A stretch of 64,000 nt of DNA from UMGS1958 sp045542415 (GCA_045542415.1 JAZQKZ010000070.1:133768-197767); one strand, 5' to 3'. Shown: positions 36,280-46,454, counted from the first letter of the stretch. Made by a program: numbers and translations. The notes: generated by a model from the letters alone, not told the origin.

Positions 36280-37644
36280 TTATCTTTCATCAATCGGAAT
36301 ATATTTATTTGTATGCACCAAGGACTTATATGCCGGGCGGATAATTCTGTTAGCACCGATGGTCTCCTCAAGTCTGTGCGCACACCAGCCTACTGCTCTT
36401 GACATAGCAAACAACGGAGTGTACATTTCCTCCGGAATTCCGAGCATCTTATATACAAAACCGCTGTACATATCAACGTTTGCACACATAACCTTATCAT
36501 TATTCTTTACAACACTGAATACCTGCGGTGTAAGCTCCTCTATCTTCTTATAGAGATTAAATTCCTTTAAATGCTCCGGATTCTTTTCAGCCAATCTTGC
36601 AGCTCTCTCCTTCAACAGAACACATCTCGGATCGCTGTATGTATAAATAGCGTGACCCATACCGTAAATAAGACCCTCGCCATCAAACGCTTCTTTTCTG
36701 AGAATCTTGGCTATATACTCACAGATTTCGTCGTCATTCTCCCAGTCCTTTACGTTAGCTTTGATATCCTCCATCATAGCCATAACCTTTGCATTTGCGC
36801 CACCGTGCTTATGACCCTTTAATGAGCCGATAGCCGCTGTAATCGCACTGTAGGTATCTGTTCCCGATGATGATACAACTCTTGTCGTAAAGGTTGAGTT
36901 ATTACCACCGCCATGTTCTGCATGAATCATAAGCAATACATCAAGCATTTCTGCCTCTTCACGGGTATATTTATTATCCGGACGAAGCATATATAATAAA
37001 TTTTCAGCTGTTGAAAGTTCTGCCTGCGGCTTATGAAGATATAAGCTGTTTCCGTCATGGTAATGACGCTTTGCCTGATATCCGTATGCTGCCATAACCG
37101 GAAGTCTTGCAATCAACTCAATCGACTGTCTTAAAATATTACCCACGCTAAGTTCATCCGGATTTTCGTCATATGAATATGCAGCAAGCACAGAACGTGC
37201 CATCTTATTCATAATATTTTTTGACGGAGCCTTTAAAATCATATCCTCCGTAAATCCCTCCGGCAGGATTCTGAGATTTCCGATAAGTTTCTTGAACGAA
37301 TCAAGAGTAGCTTTGTCCGGAAGATGACCGAAAAGGAGCAAATAAGCTACTTCCTCAAAACCGAAGCGTTTTTCAGCCTCACAACTTTTCACGAGATCAC
37401 TTATTTCATATCCTCTGTATTTAAGCTCACCCTCCATCGGCAGCTTTTCATTGTCACTTATATAGTATCCGACAACCTGACCAACCGCCGTGATACCTGC
37501 CATTACGCCGGTACCATCATCATTTCTCAGACCCCTTTTTACGCTGTACTTTTTAAATTTATCTTTCGGAAAAGGAGTGTAGATTTCTTCAGCAACATGC
37601 TGAAAATGTTCTGCTATCCCCTTTTTCTGTTCTGCTGTCAACAT
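36280..37644 (-). CDS. Citrate synthase
   Basis: The enzyme condenses acetyl-CoA with oxaloacetate, the first step toward 2-oxoglutarate and glutamate in an anaerobe. The 454-residue form has the catalytic His region LMIHAEHGGGNNSTFTTRVV (about 234-253), GHKHGGANAKV, and the second His with Asp in GMGHAIYTYSDPR (about 328-340). It lacks a methylcitrate-synthase operon context. It follows parC by 23 nt with no terminator visible, so it may be transcribed from the parE promoter. Confidence 0.94.
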   Translation of the reverse strand: MLTAEQKKGIAEHFQHVAEEIYTPFPKDKFKKYSVKRGLRNDDGTGVMAGITAVGQVVGYYISDNEKLPMEGELKYRGYEISDLVKSCEAEKRFGFEEVAYLLLFGHLPDKATLDSFKKLIGNLRILPEGFTEDMILKAPSKNIMNKMARSVLAAYSYDENPDELSVGNILRQSIELIARLPVMAAYGYQAKRHYHDGNSLYLHKPQAELSTAENLLYMLRPDNKYTREEAEMLDVLLMIHAEHGGGNNSTFTTRVVSSSGTDTYSAITAAIGSLKGHKHGGANAKVMAMMEDIKANVKDWENDDEICEYIAKILRKEAFDGEGLIYGMGHAIYTYSDPRCVLLKERAARLAEKNPEHLKEFNLYKKIEELTPQVFSVVKNNDKVMCANVDMYSGFVYKMLGIPEEMYTPLFAMSRAVGWCAHRLEETIGANRIIRPAYKSLVHTNKYIPIDER

Positions 37645-37667
37645 ATATTCTCATCTCCCTTATCAGA

Positions 37668-39881
37668 TTAAATCAAACTTATCTGAGTATCCTCGCTTTT
37701 AAGTCCCTTGCCTGCGGCAGGAATATTCTTCGAGGTATAATATTTCAGATTTTCAACACCAAGCTCCTCCGCTTTCATGACACGCTTTACCAACGCACCT
37801 CTTTTACCAAGTGTCATAACCTGAACACCCTGGGTACTCTTGGTTGCTTTAAGCGGAATTTTTGCTGTGTTTACGCAAAGCACCTTATTGTTATCGCTCA
37901 TTATTACAATATCGCAATCTTCCTCTATCATCCTGATGTCAACAATCGGTGATTTATCGGAATATGCTCCAACAAGCTTCTTTCGGTTTGTCTTTGTTTC
38001 GTAGTTCTTGACTTCTACCTTTGCAGACTTACCGTTTTCGAATGTGAAGAGCATCATTCCCTTGTAATCCGTAGTTACTACTACATATAAAATCTTTTCA
38101 TCCGAATCAAGATCTAAAAGTCCCGGTAAATACTCACCCATAAGACTTACCTTGCTGTCCGGCAAGTCATAGGTACGCATTTTATATACCACAGACTTGT
38201 TTGAGAAGAATAATATTTCAGACTTATTGACTGTTTCAATAGTCTGAATTACCTCATCATCCTCTTTGAGCTTATGTGCATTCGTTGTAAATCTCAATGA
38301 GCTTTGAGGAACTTTCTTGAAATAGTTTTCTCTTGTGAAGAAAATTGTAAGCGGATAATCCTCAATATGCTCCTCTTCCTTATATACATCAAGCTCCTCG
38401 CCGCTGATAAGCTCTGTCTTTCTGTCCTGACCGTATTTCTTTGCAATACGCTTTAGCTGGTCTGCTATCAGCTTCTTGACTTTTTTATCACTACCGAGAA
38501 TATCATTAAGCTCTGCTATTTCTTCGATAAGCTTTTCTATCTCGGCTGTTCGTCTTAATATATATTCCTTATTAAGATTTCTCAGCTTGATTTCTGCAAT
38601 ATATTCCGCCTGAGTCTCATCAATTCCAAAGCCTTCCATCAAGTTCGGAATAACATCATCCTCTCGCTCAGTATGACGGATAATGGAAATAGCCTTGTCG
38701 ATATCAAGAAGTATCTTCTTGAGACCTGTAAGCAGGTGAAGCTGCTTACTCTTCTTATCTATATCAAAACGGAGTCCGTTTCTTACACAGTTCATTCTGA
38801 ACCTAATCCACTCATTGATAATTCCGTTTACTCCAAGAACCATAGGACGGCTGTCTATAAGCACATTGAAATTACATGCAAAGCTGTCCTCAAGCGGAGT
38901 AAGCTTATAAAGCTTTAACATAAGGGCATCCGGGTCAACACCACGCTTCAAATCAAGCGTAAGCTTAAAGCCCTTGAGTCCTATCTCATCTCGTGCGTCC
39001 GAGATTTCACGAAGCTTATTCGCTTTGATAAGCTCCATAATCTTTCCGATTATAGCCTCACAGGTTGTTGAATACGGAATCTCAAGAATATCAATACAGT
39101 TATTCTTTTTATCATATTCATACTTTGCACGAAGCTTGAAGCTACCTCGTCCTGTTTTATAAATCTGACGCATTTCTTCCTTGGAATATATCAGCTGCGC
39201 CCCAAGCGGAAAATCCGGTGCCGGCATTATATCGATTAAATCTGCATCCGGGTCTTTCATACAAGCAATTGTAGCCTCGCACACCTCACGCAGATTAAAT
39301 GAGCAGATATTACTTGCCATACCTACCGCAATACCCGTGTTCGGGTTTACGAGTATATTCGGGAATGCCACCGGCAATAATGTCGGCTCCTGCTGTTCAC
39401 CGTCATAGCTATCTACAAACTTTACTGTATTCTTGTTTATATCATCAAAAAACTCCTTACAGATAGGCTCAAGTCTTGCCTCTGTATATCGTGAAGCAGC
39501 ATATGCCATATCTCTTGAATACTGCTTACCGAATGAACCCTTTGATTCAACCAGCGGATGAAGCAATGCTTCATTACCTCTTGTAAGACGTACCATTGTT
39601 TCATAAATAGCCGCATCACCATGAGGATTGAGCTGCATTGTCTGTCCTACAATGTTTGCCGATTTCGTAAGCTTACCGCCCAAAAGTCCCATTTTATACA
39701 TTGTATAAAGCAACTTTCTGTGTGCAGGCTTTAAGCCATCGATTTCAGGAATTGCTCTTGAAATAATTACACTCATTGCATACGGCATATAATTTTTTTC
39801 AAGAGTTTCCGTAATCGGCTGCTCCGATATTGGAGCTTCTATATATTCTTCTTCAGGCTTAATATTTTTCTTTCTTGCCAT
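37668..39881 (-). CDS. parC: DNA topoisomerase IV subunit A (ParC-like, atypical)
   Basis: This 737-residue subunit is the DNA-cutting half of a type IIA topoisomerase that decatenates chromosomes. The catalytic tyrosine is Tyr132 in AASRYTEARLE. The quinolone-pocket motif reads NPHGDAAIYETMVRL (about 86-100), with Ala where Ser or Thr is usual and Asn for the usual His. The C-terminal domain is short, with beta-pinwheel-like repeats (about 495-715). This fits ParC rather than the longer GyrA. I use the ATG at 39881, 5 nt after GGAGG; an ATG 3 bases upstream is too close. It follows parE by 23 nt. Confidence 0.9.
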   Translation of the reverse strand: MARKKNIKPEEEYIEAPISEQPITETLEKNYMPYAMSVIISRAIPEIDGLKPAHRKLLYTMYKMGLLGGKLTKSANIVGQTMQLNPHGDAAIYETMVRLTRGNEALLHPLVESKGSFGKQYSRDMAYAASRYTEARLEPICKEFFDDINKNTVKFVDSYDGEQQEPTLLPVAFPNILVNPNTGIAVGMASNICSFNLREVCEATIACMKDPDADLIDIMPAPDFPLGAQLIYSKEEMRQIYKTGRGSFKLRAKYEYDKKNNCIDILEIPYSTTCEAIIGKIMELIKANKLREISDARDEIGLKGFKLTLDLKRGVDPDALMLKLYKLTPLEDSFACNFNVLIDSRPMVLGVNGIINEWIRFRMNCVRNGLRFDIDKKSKQLHLLTGLKKILLDIDKAISIIRHTEREDDVIPNLMEGFGIDETQAEYIAEIKLRNLNKEYILRRTAEIEKLIEEIAELNDILGSDKKVKKLIADQLKRIAKKYGQDRKTELISGEELDVYKEEEHIEDYPLTIFFTRENYFKKVPQSSLRFTTNAHKLKEDDEVIQTIETVNKSEILFFSNKSVVYKMRTYDLPDSKVSLMGEYLPGLLDLDSDEKILYVVVTTDYKGMMLFTFENGKSAKVEVKNYETKTNRKKLVGAYSDKSPIVDIRMIEEDCDIVIMSDNNKVLCVNTAKIPLKATKSTQGVQVMTLGKRGALVKRVMKAEELGVENLKYYTSKNIPAAGKGLKSEDTQISLI

Positions 39882-39904
39882 CATTTCCTCCGATTATTAT
39901 ATAA

Positions 39905-41923
39905 TTACGAAACGTCAACCATATCCATATACAGGTTTCCGTTTTCCGCAATATATTCTTTTCGACCGTTTAAGTTATCACCAAGTAATACATCGAACAT
40001 TTTCGCTGTTCTCTCTGCGTTTTCGGGCGTAACTCTTATAAGTCGTCTTGTTGCAGGATGCATTGTTGTAAGGCTCATCATTTCCGGCTGGTTTTCACCA
40101 AGACCCTTTGAACGCTTGATATCATATTCGTCACGTTCCTTTGATAATCCGTCCTCGTTGAATTTCCTGATTATTTCATCCTTTTCCGCATCCGTATATG
40201 CAAAGTGCATCTCGCCCTTACGCTTTGTCTTTGTTACTGTTATCTCATAAAGCGGCGATTCTGCTATATATACCTTTCCTGCTTCAATCAGTGTAGGAGT
40301 AAGTCTGTAAATCATTGTAAGAATAAGGGTACGGATCTGGAATCCGTCAACATCCGCATCTGTACAGATAATTACCTTATCCCATCTCAAATTATCAAGG
40401 CTGAAAGTATCAAGACCCTTGTTATGCTTTGAGCTTATTTCTATACCACAACCCAGAACTTTCATAAGGTCAACTATAACGTCACTCTTAAAAATCTTGG
40501 GATAGTCTGCTTTAAGACAGTTCAATATCTTACCTCGAATCGGCATAATTGCCTGGAACGACGGGTCTCTTGCAAGCTTACATGAACCCAAAGCCGAGTC
40601 TCCCTCTACGATATATACCTCACGCTTTGAAACATCCTTGCTTCGACAGTCAACAAACTTTTCTACTCTGTTTGTTACGTCCATTGTACCGGTGAGCTTT
40701 TTCTTTATATCAATCCTTGCCTTTTCCGCATTCTCACGGCTTCGCTTATTTACAAGCACCTGATTGGCTATCTTTTCAGCATCTGTTTTATTCTCGATGA
40801 AATATACTTCAAGCTGCTGACGCAGGAAATCTGTCATTGCTTCCTGAATGAATTTATTTGATACCGCTTTCTTTGTCTGGTTCTCATAACTCGTCTGTGT
40901 TGAAAATGAATTTATAACCAGAGCAAGGAAATCTGCGATATCATTGAAATTAACCTTGCTTTCGTTTTTGTTATATTTATTATTCGCCTTTAAATACTTG
41001 TCAATTGCGTACACAAATGCATTTTTCACTGCCTTATCCGGCGAACCGCCATGCTCAAGGAAGCTTGAGTTATGGTAGTATTCAAGCAGATTAACGCTGT
41101 TCGAGAAACAGAATGCCACCTGCATTTTCATTCGGTAATCATCCATGTCCTCACGGTCACGTCCGATTCTTTCACATTCCCATGATTCTACAGTTGTAAA
41201 CGAGTTTTCTCCAACTATATTTGAAACATAGTCAACTATTCCGTGTTCGTAATAGTATTCAAACATTTCCATACCGGTTTCTGTTTCGTTATATAATACA
41301 AACTTCAATCCGGCATTTACCATTGCCTGCTTATTTAATACATCCTGAAAAAACTCAAGAGAAATATCGGTATCTGTAAATACCTCCGTGTCAGGTCTCC
41401 ACATCTGTCTTGTACCGGTCTGATTACTTCTTACCGGTCTCTTCTTCAAGCCGCCGATATTCTCGCCCTTTTCAAAATGAAGTGTATATTCGGTTTTATC
41501 TCTTACAACAGTTACATCAAAATAGTCGGAAGAATACTGTGTCGCACAGGCACCCAGACCATTTAATCCCAGACTGTATTCATAAGTACCGCCGTCATTG
41601 TTGTTATACTTACTGCCTGCATACAGCTCACAATAGACAAGCTCCCAATTGTATTTTCCTTCTTTTTCATTATAATCAAGAGGAATGCCTCTTCCATAGT
41701 CTCTTACCTCAATTGATTTATTGAGATATCTTGTGACCTCTATAAGTGAACCGTAGCCCTCTCGTGCCTCGTCTATTGAATTTGAAAGTATCTCAAAGAA
41801 TGAATGCTCACATCCCTCAAGTCCGTCCGAACCGAAAATAACCGCAGGACGTAATCTTACTCTGTCTGCACCTTTAAGGCTCGAAATACTATCATTTCCG
41901 TAATCTTGTTTTTTTCTTGCCAT
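39905..41923 (-). CDS. parE: DNA topoisomerase IV subunit B (ParE-like)
   Basis: The ATPase half of topo IV. The 672 residues comprise a GHKL ATP-binding domain (about 20-220), with LSNSIDEAREGYGS and RDYGRGIPLDYNEKEGK, and a transducer domain. The TOPRIM domain (about 430-550) has YIVEGDSALGSCK, KILNCLKADY and the acidic pair in CTDADVDGFQIRTLIL. Compared with standard GyrB it reads GDSALG for the usual EDSAGG-type loop, so it belongs to a divergent branch. It leads the operon with parC and possibly citrate synthase. Confidence 0.9.
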   Translation of the reverse strand: MARKKQDYGNDSISSLKGADRVRLRPAVIFGSDGLEGCEHSFFEILSNSIDEAREGYGSLIEVTRYLNKSIEVRDYGRGIPLDYNEKEGKYNWELVYCELYAGSKYNNNDGGTYEYSLGLNGLGACATQYSSDYFDVTVVRDKTEYTLHFEKGENIGGLKKRPVRSNQTGTRQMWRPDTEVFTDTDISLEFFQDVLNKQAMVNAGLKFVLYNETETGMEMFEYYYEHGIVDYVSNIVGENSFTTVESWECERIGRDREDMDDYRMKMQVAFCFSNSVNLLEYYHNSSFLEHGGSPDKAVKNAFVYAIDKYLKANNKYNKNESKVNFNDIADFLALVINSFSTQTSYENQTKKAVSNKFIQEAMTDFLRQQLEVYFIENKTDAEKIANQVLVNKRSRENAEKARIDIKKKLTGTMDVTNRVEKFVDCRSKDVSKREVYIVEGDSALGSCKLARDPSFQAIMPIRGKILNCLKADYPKIFKSDVIVDLMKVLGCGIEISSKHNKGLDTFSLDNLRWDKVIICTDADVDGFQIRTLILTMIYRLTPTLIEAGKVYIAESPLYEITVTKTKRKGEMHFAYTDAEKDEIIRKFNEDGLSKERDEYDIKRSKGLGENQPEMMSLTTMHPATRRLIRVTPENAERTAKMFDVLLGDNLNGRKEYIAENGNLYMDMVDVS

Positions 41924-41959
41924 TTCGCAAAACTCTCCATTTTAGTTTATATAAGCATA

Positions 41960-41988
41960 ATTATACCATAAAACACACCTTTTGTCAA
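41960..41988 (-). promoter_or_regulatory. Sigma-A promoter of parE-parC
   Basis: On the minus strand TTGACA (41988-41983) and TATAAT (41965-41960), both perfect, have a 17-nt spacer and TATGG before the -10. Confidence 0.9.
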
Positions 41989-42066
41989 GCAAATTTGATG
42001 TGTATGTATTCAATTTATCCCATACCTATGCGGTTTTTGTTGATTGAATATATATTCATGCATATA

Positions 42067-42102
42067 ACTAAATAAGGAGCCTAAAGCGGCTCCTTATTTA
42101 GT
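42067..42102 (-). terminator. Rho-independent terminator of the CLC gene
   Basis: The 15-bp stem ACTAAATAAGGAGCC (42067-42081) pairs with GGCTCCTTATTTAGT (42088-42102) and reaches into the last codon. The minus strand continues with T-rich DNA. Confidence 0.8.
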
Positions 42103-43376
42103 TACTTTGTACTTATATTCATCTGCTTATCCTTAAATTTTGAATATGCGAATCTCTGGCTTCCGTACAGTCCGCTGTAGCCTGAAAGCATATAGCTCAC
42201 TGCACACGCAATCACGAAAAGCAATATTCCCTCTGTTCCAAACAATTCCACACTGAGAAATACCGATGCGACCGGACAGTTAACCACACTACAAAACAAC
42301 GCCACCATACCTACAGCTGCACCAAATCCCGGATCAAGACCTATCAATGACGCTGCCACACAGCCAAAGGTGGAGCCTATGAAAAGTGTAGGCACAATTT
42401 CACCGCCTCTGAAACCGCAACCAAGAGTTATTGCCGTAAAGAGAATCTTTAAAGCAAATGCAAACGGTGCCGCTTCACCCGATACAGCTCTTTCAACAAC
42501 ATCCATTCCTGCACCATTATAGTCATGCGTTCCGACTAAAAACGTCAGTAATATCAAGACTGCACTTCCTGCCAATATTTTGAGATAGCTATTTGAAAAC
42601 ATTTTCTTTGCTGTATGACCTGCTATATGCAAAGACTTACAAAACAGAACGCTTAACACAGCACATCCCACCGCAAGCAAGGTTACCTGAAAAAATGATA
42701 CCGGTGTAAATTCCGGCACAAATGCAAGTTCAAACTGCGTTGGTGCAACATCAAAGAATTTCACTAACGCAAACGCTGTTGCGGATGCTGTTATACAGGG
42801 AATTATGGAATAGTACTGCATCTTACCCACCATAACGACCTCCATTGTAAAGAAAGCCGCCGTGACAGGAGTTCCGAAAAGTGCCGTAAATGCCGCACTC
42901 ATACCGCTCATTACAATCATCTGCATATCATTTTTATTAAGACGAAGCACTCGTCCTATTGCATTTCCTATGCTTCCGCCAAGTTGGAGTGCCGCACCCT
43001 CTCTGCCTGCACTTCCGCCTGCAAGATGTGTCAGTGCGGTAGCTATAAATATTCCCGGTGCAAGTGACAAAGAAACATTGTTTCCTGTTCTTGTAGCCTC
43101 AATTATCGCATTTGTTCCTTTATTCTGCTGTAATTTCAGAAATTTATACAACGCAACAATCAGCACTCCGGCTATCGGCAGGCATAAAATCATCCATGAA
43201 TTCAATTCACGGAATTCAGTTACCAATTCCAGTATCTTATGAAAAAATATACCGATTAATCCTGCAACCACACCTGTTAATAAGGCGGCAAGTATCCATT
43301 TTATAAAAAATTTAGCGTATGCTGTTGCACTAAAAAGTTTGTGCCTCAGTGCATGTAGCTCTGACTTGAAATCCAT
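42102..43376 (-). CDS. CLC-family anion transporter, fluoride-type signature
   Basis: This 424-residue membrane protein has the CLC fold. Filter-forming segments are KGTNAIIEA (about 86-94, where chloride CLCs have GSGIP), GGSAGREGAALQLGG (about 120-134, with the gating Glu) and GFRGGEIVPTLFIGSTFG. These variants, with Thr in place of the central Ser and GGE-x-x-P in the third motif, resemble the CLC-F fluoride/proton antiporters more than chloride channels. Export of fluoride is therefore the better guess. I use the ATG at 43376, preceded by AAAGGA; an ATG at 43391 overlapping the mutS2 stop is the alternative. Confidence 0.85.
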   Translation of the reverse strand: MDFKSELHALRHKLFSATAYAKFFIKWILAALLTGVVAGLIGIFFHKILELVTEFRELNSWMILCLPIAGVLIVALYKFLKLQQNKGTNAIIEATRTGNNVSLSLAPGIFIATALTHLAGGSAGREGAALQLGGSIGNAIGRVLRLNKNDMQMIVMSGMSAAFTALFGTPVTAAFFTMEVVMVGKMQYYSIIPCITASATAFALVKFFDVAPTQFELAFVPEFTPVSFFQVTLLAVGCAVLSVLFCKSLHIAGHTAKKMFSNSYLKILAGSAVLILLTFLVGTHDYNGAGMDVVERAVSGEAAPFAFALKILFTAITLGCGFRGGEIVPTLFIGSTFGCVAASLIGLDPGFGAAVGMVALFCSVVNCPVASVFLSVELFGTEGILLFVIACAVSYMLSGYSGLYGSQRFAYSKFKDKQMNISTK

Positions 43377-43390
43377 TTCCAATCCTTTCA

Positions 43391-45781
43391 TTATTTCAGC
43401 TCGCAGACGGTGACTCCGTCCTCGCCCTCGCCGAATTTTCCGTTTCTGTATGATTTAATATACTTATATCCCTTTATATAGTTCTGCAGTCCTTTTCTGA
43501 GAAGTCCCGTACCCTTTCCGTGAATTATACGCACCGGTGATACTCCTGCAAGATAGCAGTCATCAAGAAACTTTTCTACCTTAATCCATGCCTCTTCAAC
43601 ATTATGTCCTCTTACATCAATTTCTGTAGTAGCCGTTTTGGTCTTTGATTCAAACGAACGCTGAACGGGAACATATTTCGCCGCAAGCTCCTTTGTTTCA
43701 TTTTCTTTCATTTCACGGATATTTGAAATATGGACATCCATCTTGAAAATACCTGCCTGAACCCTAAGCATTCCCTTTGAATCGGGAAGCTTCAGAATTG
43801 TCGCCTCTTCATTCATATCTATCAGCTTTACCGTCTGACCGACCTTGAGATTCTTGGGAGGATCAACATAGGTCTTTTTAGGCTTTGCGGCGCGTGCCAT
43901 TTTCTTGTCTATACTGTCCTCACGCTGCTTTAATGTATCCCTTGCCGACTGTGCCTTCTTATCAAGTGAGCCGCCGCTTCTTATTCCCTGCTGACGCATT
44001 TTTTCGAGATCCTTGATGATTGCATTTGCCTCGTCCTTTGCGTCCATTACTATAATTTTAGCCTCACGGTGTGCCTCTTCAAGTATTCTTGATTTACTTT
44101 CCTTGAGCTTTATTCTTTCTTTTTCAACCTGGTCACGCAAGGTTTTTAATTCGTTTTTCAGACGCTTTGTTTCCTCTGCATCCTGTCTCGCCCTCGCACG
44201 GCTTTGCTCCAGCTCGGTTACTACATCCTCAAACTTTATCTCCTCATCCGATAAAATTGCATTTGCGCGGTCAATAATTGCCTCTTCAAGTCCAAGCCGT
44301 CTTGAAATTGAAAACGCATTACTCTTACCCGGAACACCTATTAAAAGCTTATATGTCGGCATAAGGTTTTCTACATCAAATTCACACGATGCATTTTCAA
44401 CTCCGTCCGTCGAAAGAGCATACAGCTTCAGCTCACTATAGTGAGTTGTTGCAACCGTTTTCACCTTAAATGTACGCAAAAATTCAAGAATTGCAATAGC
44501 AAGTGCCGCACCCTCTGTCGGATCCGTACCACTACCAAGTTCGTCAAACAGAACCAAAGAACCGCTGTCAACCGATTTAATAATCTCAACAATATTTACC
44601 ATATGCGATGAGAATGTAGAAAGGCTTTGTTCAATGCTCTGCTCATCGCCTATATCAGCAAAAACCTGTTCAAAAACAGCCGCCTCACTCCGGTCACTTG
44701 CACTTATATGCAACCCTGACGCAGCCATAAGAGAGAACAGACCTATAGTTTTAAGTGTAACTGTCTTACCGCCCGTATTCGGACCCGTAACAACCAGAGT
44801 ATCATATTTTCCGCCAAGTCTGATATCATTTGCTACAACCTTATCCTTATCAATAAGCGGATGTCTTGCATTTATAAAGTTTATTATTCCTTTATCATTC
44901 AAAGCCGGCTCATTACCGTTCATATCAAGTGACAGCTTTGCCTTTGCAAACATAAAATCAAGCTCACAAACATATTTATAATCGACAAATATCGCATGAG
45001 AATTTTCGCATACCAATGCCGATAATTCCATCAGAATTCTCTCGATTTCCTGCTGTTCCTTTGCCTTTAAATCTCTTATTTCATTATTGGAATTAACCAC
45101 GCTCATAGGCTCAACAAATACAGTTGCTCCGCTTGAAGATGAGTCATGTACAATTCCCGGCACCTCAGCACGGTACTCTGCTCTTACCGGAATTACAAAC
45201 CTGTCAGAACGCATCGTCACAATAGCATCCTGGAGGAACTTCTTATAATGTGAGCTTCTTATCATTCCATTTAAGGTTTCCCTTATTTTAGCATTGAGAT
45301 TTTTCATCTTTCGTCTTATCGTCGAAAGCTCGGACGATGCTTCGTCTGCAATCTCATCCTCAGATACTATGCAAAGATTTATTCTGTCCTCTAAAGCCTT
45401 TGCCGTAAGAATGTTATCACCTATTTCATGAAGCTTTGTACATTCTTCTGCCGCCTCGTCAAGATATGACTTCATCCGCCTTGCAACGTAAAGCATTCTT
45501 GAAATTTCCATAAGCTCTTTTGCGTGAAGCATACCGCTTCTTTCAGCAAGACGAACATACTTTGTAACCTCTACTACAGATAAATTCACAGGCGGTCCGC
45601 CGAGCTTCAATGAGGTTATAACTGCCTCCGTAGTCTCTCGCTGTGCGTTTTTTGCCAGCTCAAGAGTCGGATACGGAACAAGCTCTTCTATTCTCTTTTT
45701 CACTGCCGGACTTTCGGTATATCCGGAAAGCCTTTGCAATATTTTATCAAACTCAAGAGTTTTTAACACTTTATTTTTCAT
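43391..45781 (-). CDS. mutS2: MutS2 ATPase/nuclease
   Basis: MutS2 acts in ribosome-collision rescue in Bacillus and in suppression of homologous recombination elsewhere. The 796 residues comprise MutS core and clamp domains and an ABC ATPase with TGPNTGGKTVTLKTIGL (about 333-349) and SLVLFDELGSGTDPTEGA. A long coiled coil (about 510-640) follows. The C-terminal Smr nuclease domain (about 715-796) contains EIDVRGHNVEEA and RIIHGKGTGLLRKG. No mutL partner is present. It starts 4 nt after the DUF1961 gene and overlaps the CLC gene region. Confidence 0.96.
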   Translation of the reverse strand: MKNKVLKTLEFDKILQRLSGYTESPAVKKRIEELVPYPTLELAKNAQRETTEAVITSLKLGGPPVNLSVVEVTKYVRLAERSGMLHAKELMEISRMLYVARRMKSYLDEAAEECTKLHEIGDNILTAKALEDRINLCIVSEDEIADEASSELSTIRRKMKNLNAKIRETLNGMIRSSHYKKFLQDAIVTMRSDRFVIPVRAEYRAEVPGIVHDSSSSGATVFVEPMSVVNSNNEIRDLKAKEQQEIERILMELSALVCENSHAIFVDYKYVCELDFMFAKAKLSLDMNGNEPALNDKGIINFINARHPLIDKDKVVANDIRLGGKYDTLVVTGPNTGGKTVTLKTIGLFSLMAASGLHISASDRSEAAVFEQVFADIGDEQSIEQSLSTFSSHMVNIVEIIKSVDSGSLVLFDELGSGTDPTEGAALAIAILEFLRTFKVKTVATTHYSELKLYALSTDGVENASCEFDVENLMPTYKLLIGVPGKSNAFSISRRLGLEEAIIDRANAILSDEEIKFEDVVTELEQSRARARQDAEETKRLKNELKTLRDQVEKERIKLKESKSRILEEAHREAKIIVMDAKDEANAIIKDLEKMRQQGIRSGGSLDKKAQSARDTLKQREDSIDKKMARAAKPKKTYVDPPKNLKVGQTVKLIDMNEEATILKLPDSKGMLRVQAGIFKMDVHISNIREMKENETKELAAKYVPVQRSFESKTKTATTEIDVRGHNVEEAWIKVEKFLDDCYLAGVSPVRIIHGKGTGLLRKGLQNYIKGYKYIKSYRNGKFGEGEDGVTVCELK

Positions 45782-45785
45782 CAAT

Positions 45786-46454
45786 TCAATCCTTCAATTC
45801 AAATACCTTTAAATTACTATATTCACCAATCATCGGTGCCATTTGTCTGAACCCGATTTTACCTCCGCCAAGGACTGCACCGTATTCCTTGCCGTCATCC
45901 TGCCATGAAAACACCGTCAGATCATTGATGGCAAATTCAATCAGTCCCTTATACTTTGTAATTCTGATATGATAGCTTTCCATTGCATCTTCACAATTCG
46001 GTATAGGATCTGCTCCCTGTGCAACAAGATAAAAGCCCTTGCTTTTTCTTAAATTGCATGTATGGAACGTCCTTTCTTCATCCCACTTACGGCGAAAATA
46101 CGAAATGTGATACGCATTTATATCACCGCTGTGATAGAGATTATACTGTCCGTCACGCTCTGCTAAGGATTCATCAAATAAATCCTCGCCCATACATCCC
46201 TTTGCCGCAAAAAACATAATCGCCAGTCCCGGCTCTTCTATTGGTTTAAAATCCCATTCAATCATTATATCCGATGGAAAATCGTTGTTACACCAATATA
46301 CAAAGTTTGACTTCTGACCAAGCTCTGCGTCAAGTGCATTCTTCATACGCATTTTTCCGTTTTCAAAATATATTCTTGCACTGCCCTCAAGTACAAACTC
46401 TTTAACATCCGCTTCGCATGAAAGCGGATTTTCATAGACCAAATCTTTTGTCAT
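45786..46454 (-). CDS. DUF1961 family protein (YesU-like)
   Basis: This 222-residue protein has no signal peptide. It matches the DUF1961/YesU family, a beta-jelly-roll of concanavalin type. FVYWCNNDFPSDIMIEWDF (about 51-69) and SYHIRITKYKGLIEFAINDL (about 163-182) are conserved. In Bacillus, yesU sits in a rhamnogalacturonan-use cluster, but here the neighbours are mutS2 and a CLC transporter. Its role is unknown. It leads the operon, with GAGGTG upstream and a consensus promoter. Confidence 0.82.
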   Translation of the reverse strand: MTKDLVYENPLSCEADVKEFVLEGSARIYFENGKMRMKNALDAELGQKSNFVYWCNNDFPSDIMIEWDFKPIEEPGLAIMFFAAKGCMGEDLFDESLAERDGQYNLYHSGDINAYHISYFRRKWDEERTFHTCNLRKSKGFYLVAQGADPIPNCEDAMESYHIRITKYKGLIEFAINDLTVFSWQDDGKEYGAVLGGGKIGFRQMAPMIGEYSNLKVFELKD

